Shown here piece after piece: positions 62,410 to 64,000 of a DNA stretch of 64,000 nt (position 1 is its first letter; each line of letters starts with the position of its first letter). Source of the DNA: Sterolibacterium sp. (GTDB taxonomy: Bacteria; Pseudomonadota; Gammaproteobacteria; Burkholderiales; Rhodocyclaceae); NCBI GenBank assembly GCA_018061005.1, contig JAGOVA010000001.1, positions 62,001-126,000 on the forward strand. The letters are read 5' to 3'. A model generated the notes under the pieces. It searched no databases, was not told the origin of the DNA, and saw only the letters and a list, made by a program, of their open reading frames with translations. A program made the translations under genes and the position numbers.

Positions 62410-62478
62410 TCCTGCCGCACCTTCACCCGCGTCACTCATTTATACTCCGCGTTTTCGGCCATCCTCATCACGCCCAGC

Positions 62479-63045
<567 letters not shown>

Positions 63046-63215
63046 CCTCTAGTGTGGTGCTGTGTGGTGGTGTTGTTGCGTTATTGAATGTGACGCATGG
63101 GTCATTCGCTTGCGCAGGAATGATGACGTGTGACGAAATGCTGCACCATCACACGCACACGCACGCTCACCCCTGATGTTTCATTCTCCATGCTTCATTC
63201 TTCATTGAGTCCGCC

Positions 63216-64000
63216 ATGAAATTCCGCTTCCCCGTTGTCATCATCGATGAAGATTTTCGTTCCGAAAACGCGTCAGGGCTGGGGATACGCGCGCTGGCTC
63301 AGGCACTCGAAGCGGAAGGCATGGAGGTGCTGGGCGTGACCAGTTATGGTGACCTGACTTCGTTTGCCCAGCAGCAAAGCCGCGCTTCGGCGTTCATACT
63401 CTCGATCGACGACGAGGAGCTGGCGCATGAAGAGGAGGAAACCATCGCCGAGCTACGCGCCTTTGTGGCTGAAATCCGCTACAAGAACGCTGAAATTCCG
63501 ATCTTTCTGCATGGTGAAACACGCACCAGCCGTCACATTCCGAACGATATCCTGCGTGAATTGCATGGTTTCATCCACATGTATGAAGACACACCGGAAT
63601 TCATCGCCCGCCATGTGGTGCGCGAGGCCAGGGCGTATCTTGATTCCTTGCCGCCCCCGTTCTTCCGGGCACTGACGCATTACGCGGCCGATGGCTCGTA
63701 TTCCTGGCATTGCCCCGGCCACTCGGGAGGCGTTGCCTTCCTGAAAAGCCCGGTCGGCCAGATGTTTCACCAGTTTTTTGGTGAAAACATGTTGCGTGCC
63801 GATGTCTGCAACGCGGTCGAAGAGCTCGGTCAGCTGCTCGATCACACCGGTCCTGTAGCTGCCTCCGAGCGCAATGCGGCGCGCATTTTTAACTGCGACC
63901 ACCTGTATTTCGTCACCAACGGCACGTCGACATCAAACAAGATCGTCTGGCACTCTACCGTGGCACCGGGCGACATCGTGGTGGTTGATCGTAACTGCCA
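63216..64000 (+). CDS. Orn/Lys/Arg decarboxylase (5' part)
   Basis: The ATG at 63216 opens a frame that runs without a stop to the window end (261 codons visible). It starts FRFPVVIIDEDFRSENASG, an N-terminal receiver-like wing domain of inducible ornithine/lysine/arginine decarboxylases, then enters the PLP fold with SWHCPGHSGG and FGENMLRADV; FVTNGTSTSNKIV is also family-typical. The PLP lysine lies beyond the window. Full enzymes are about 750 residues; the substrate cannot be assigned from this part. The 170-bp upstream gap has no clear promoter. Confidence 0.9.
   Translation, partial: MKFRFPVVIIDEDFRSENASGLGIRALAQALEAEGMEVLGVTSYGDLTSFAQQQSRASAFILSIDDEELAHEEEETIAELRAFVAEIRYKNAEIPIFLHGETRTSRHIPNDILRELHGFIHMYEDTPEFIARHVVREARAYLDSLPPPFFRALTHYAADGSYSWHCPGHSGGVAFLKSPVGQMFHQFFGENMLRADVCNAVEELGQLLDHTGPVAASERNAARIFNCDHLYFVTNGTSTSNKIVWHSTVAPGDIVVVDRNC

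Noticed and set aside
63046..63215. GT-rich and CA-rich stretches after dcd as a repeat array or small RNA
   Set aside because: Short simple-sequence runs without regular unit, stem or terminator.

Overview
The window looks like a chromosomal segment of a betaproteobacterium, probably near Rhodocyclales or Nitrosomonadales (a Sterolibacteriaceae-like relative is possible but unproven). Support comes from gene order: aroK-aroB-dgt-gltB-gltD, hemC-hemD-hemX-hemY, argS-SPOR-dsbA, 6S RNA beside zapA and a TIGR02449 gene, LysM-dprA-smg-topB divergent from def-fmt, a class I PHA synthase and a typical betaproteobacterial porin. DNA is GC-rich throughout. No tRNA, rRNA, CRISPR array, complete insertion sequence or prophage was seen.

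Layout. 1-0.7 kb: 3' part of a Sua5-type threonylcarbamoyl-AMP synthase. 0.7-4.5 kb: outer-membrane barrel, flavin dehydrogenase and nitronate-monooxygenase-like enzyme. 4.6-17.2 kb: housekeeping block on the minus strand (glmU-glmS, aroK-aroB-dgt, gltB-gltD), making UDP-GlcNAc, chorismate precursors and glutamate. 17.3-21.7 kb: tripartite EmrAB-type drug efflux operon preceded by a strong inverted repeat. 21.8-25 kb: CbbY-like phosphatase, yqjD/yqjE/yqjK-type genes and a major porin. 25.3-29.2 kb: argS, SPOR protein, dsbA, SDR. 29.3-30.1 kb: solitary PIN toxin-like gene and repeat-rich DNA. 30.1-33 kb: phaC and an MBL-fold hydrolase.

33.1-41.8 kb is the least conventional part. It holds an alpha/beta-hydrolase remnant, an acyl-CoA dehydrogenase, an unrecognised membrane protein, a CaiB/BaiF-family protein with the racemase (AMACR) residues, a flavin dehydrogenase, a ThDP enzyme of unassigned function, an NTF2-like protein and a ferredoxin-type reductase. 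It reads as a catabolic locus for a CoA-activated, possibly methyl-branched or steroid/isoprenoid-like substrate; the substrate is not readable from sequence. The racemase/membrane-protein pair is bracketed by two inverted, degenerate copies of a short repeat whose complete palindromic copy lies at 29.25 kb.

41.8-64 kb returns to core functions: SDR, HemJ, RlmL-type methyltransferase, hemCDXY, two aldehyde dehydrogenases, RapZ, 6S RNA/ZapA/TIGR02449, an NlpC/P60 lipoprotein, a SEC-C protein, topB, smg, dprA, a LysM protein, def-fmt, dcd, and the 5' part of an Orn/Lys/Arg decarboxylase running off the end.
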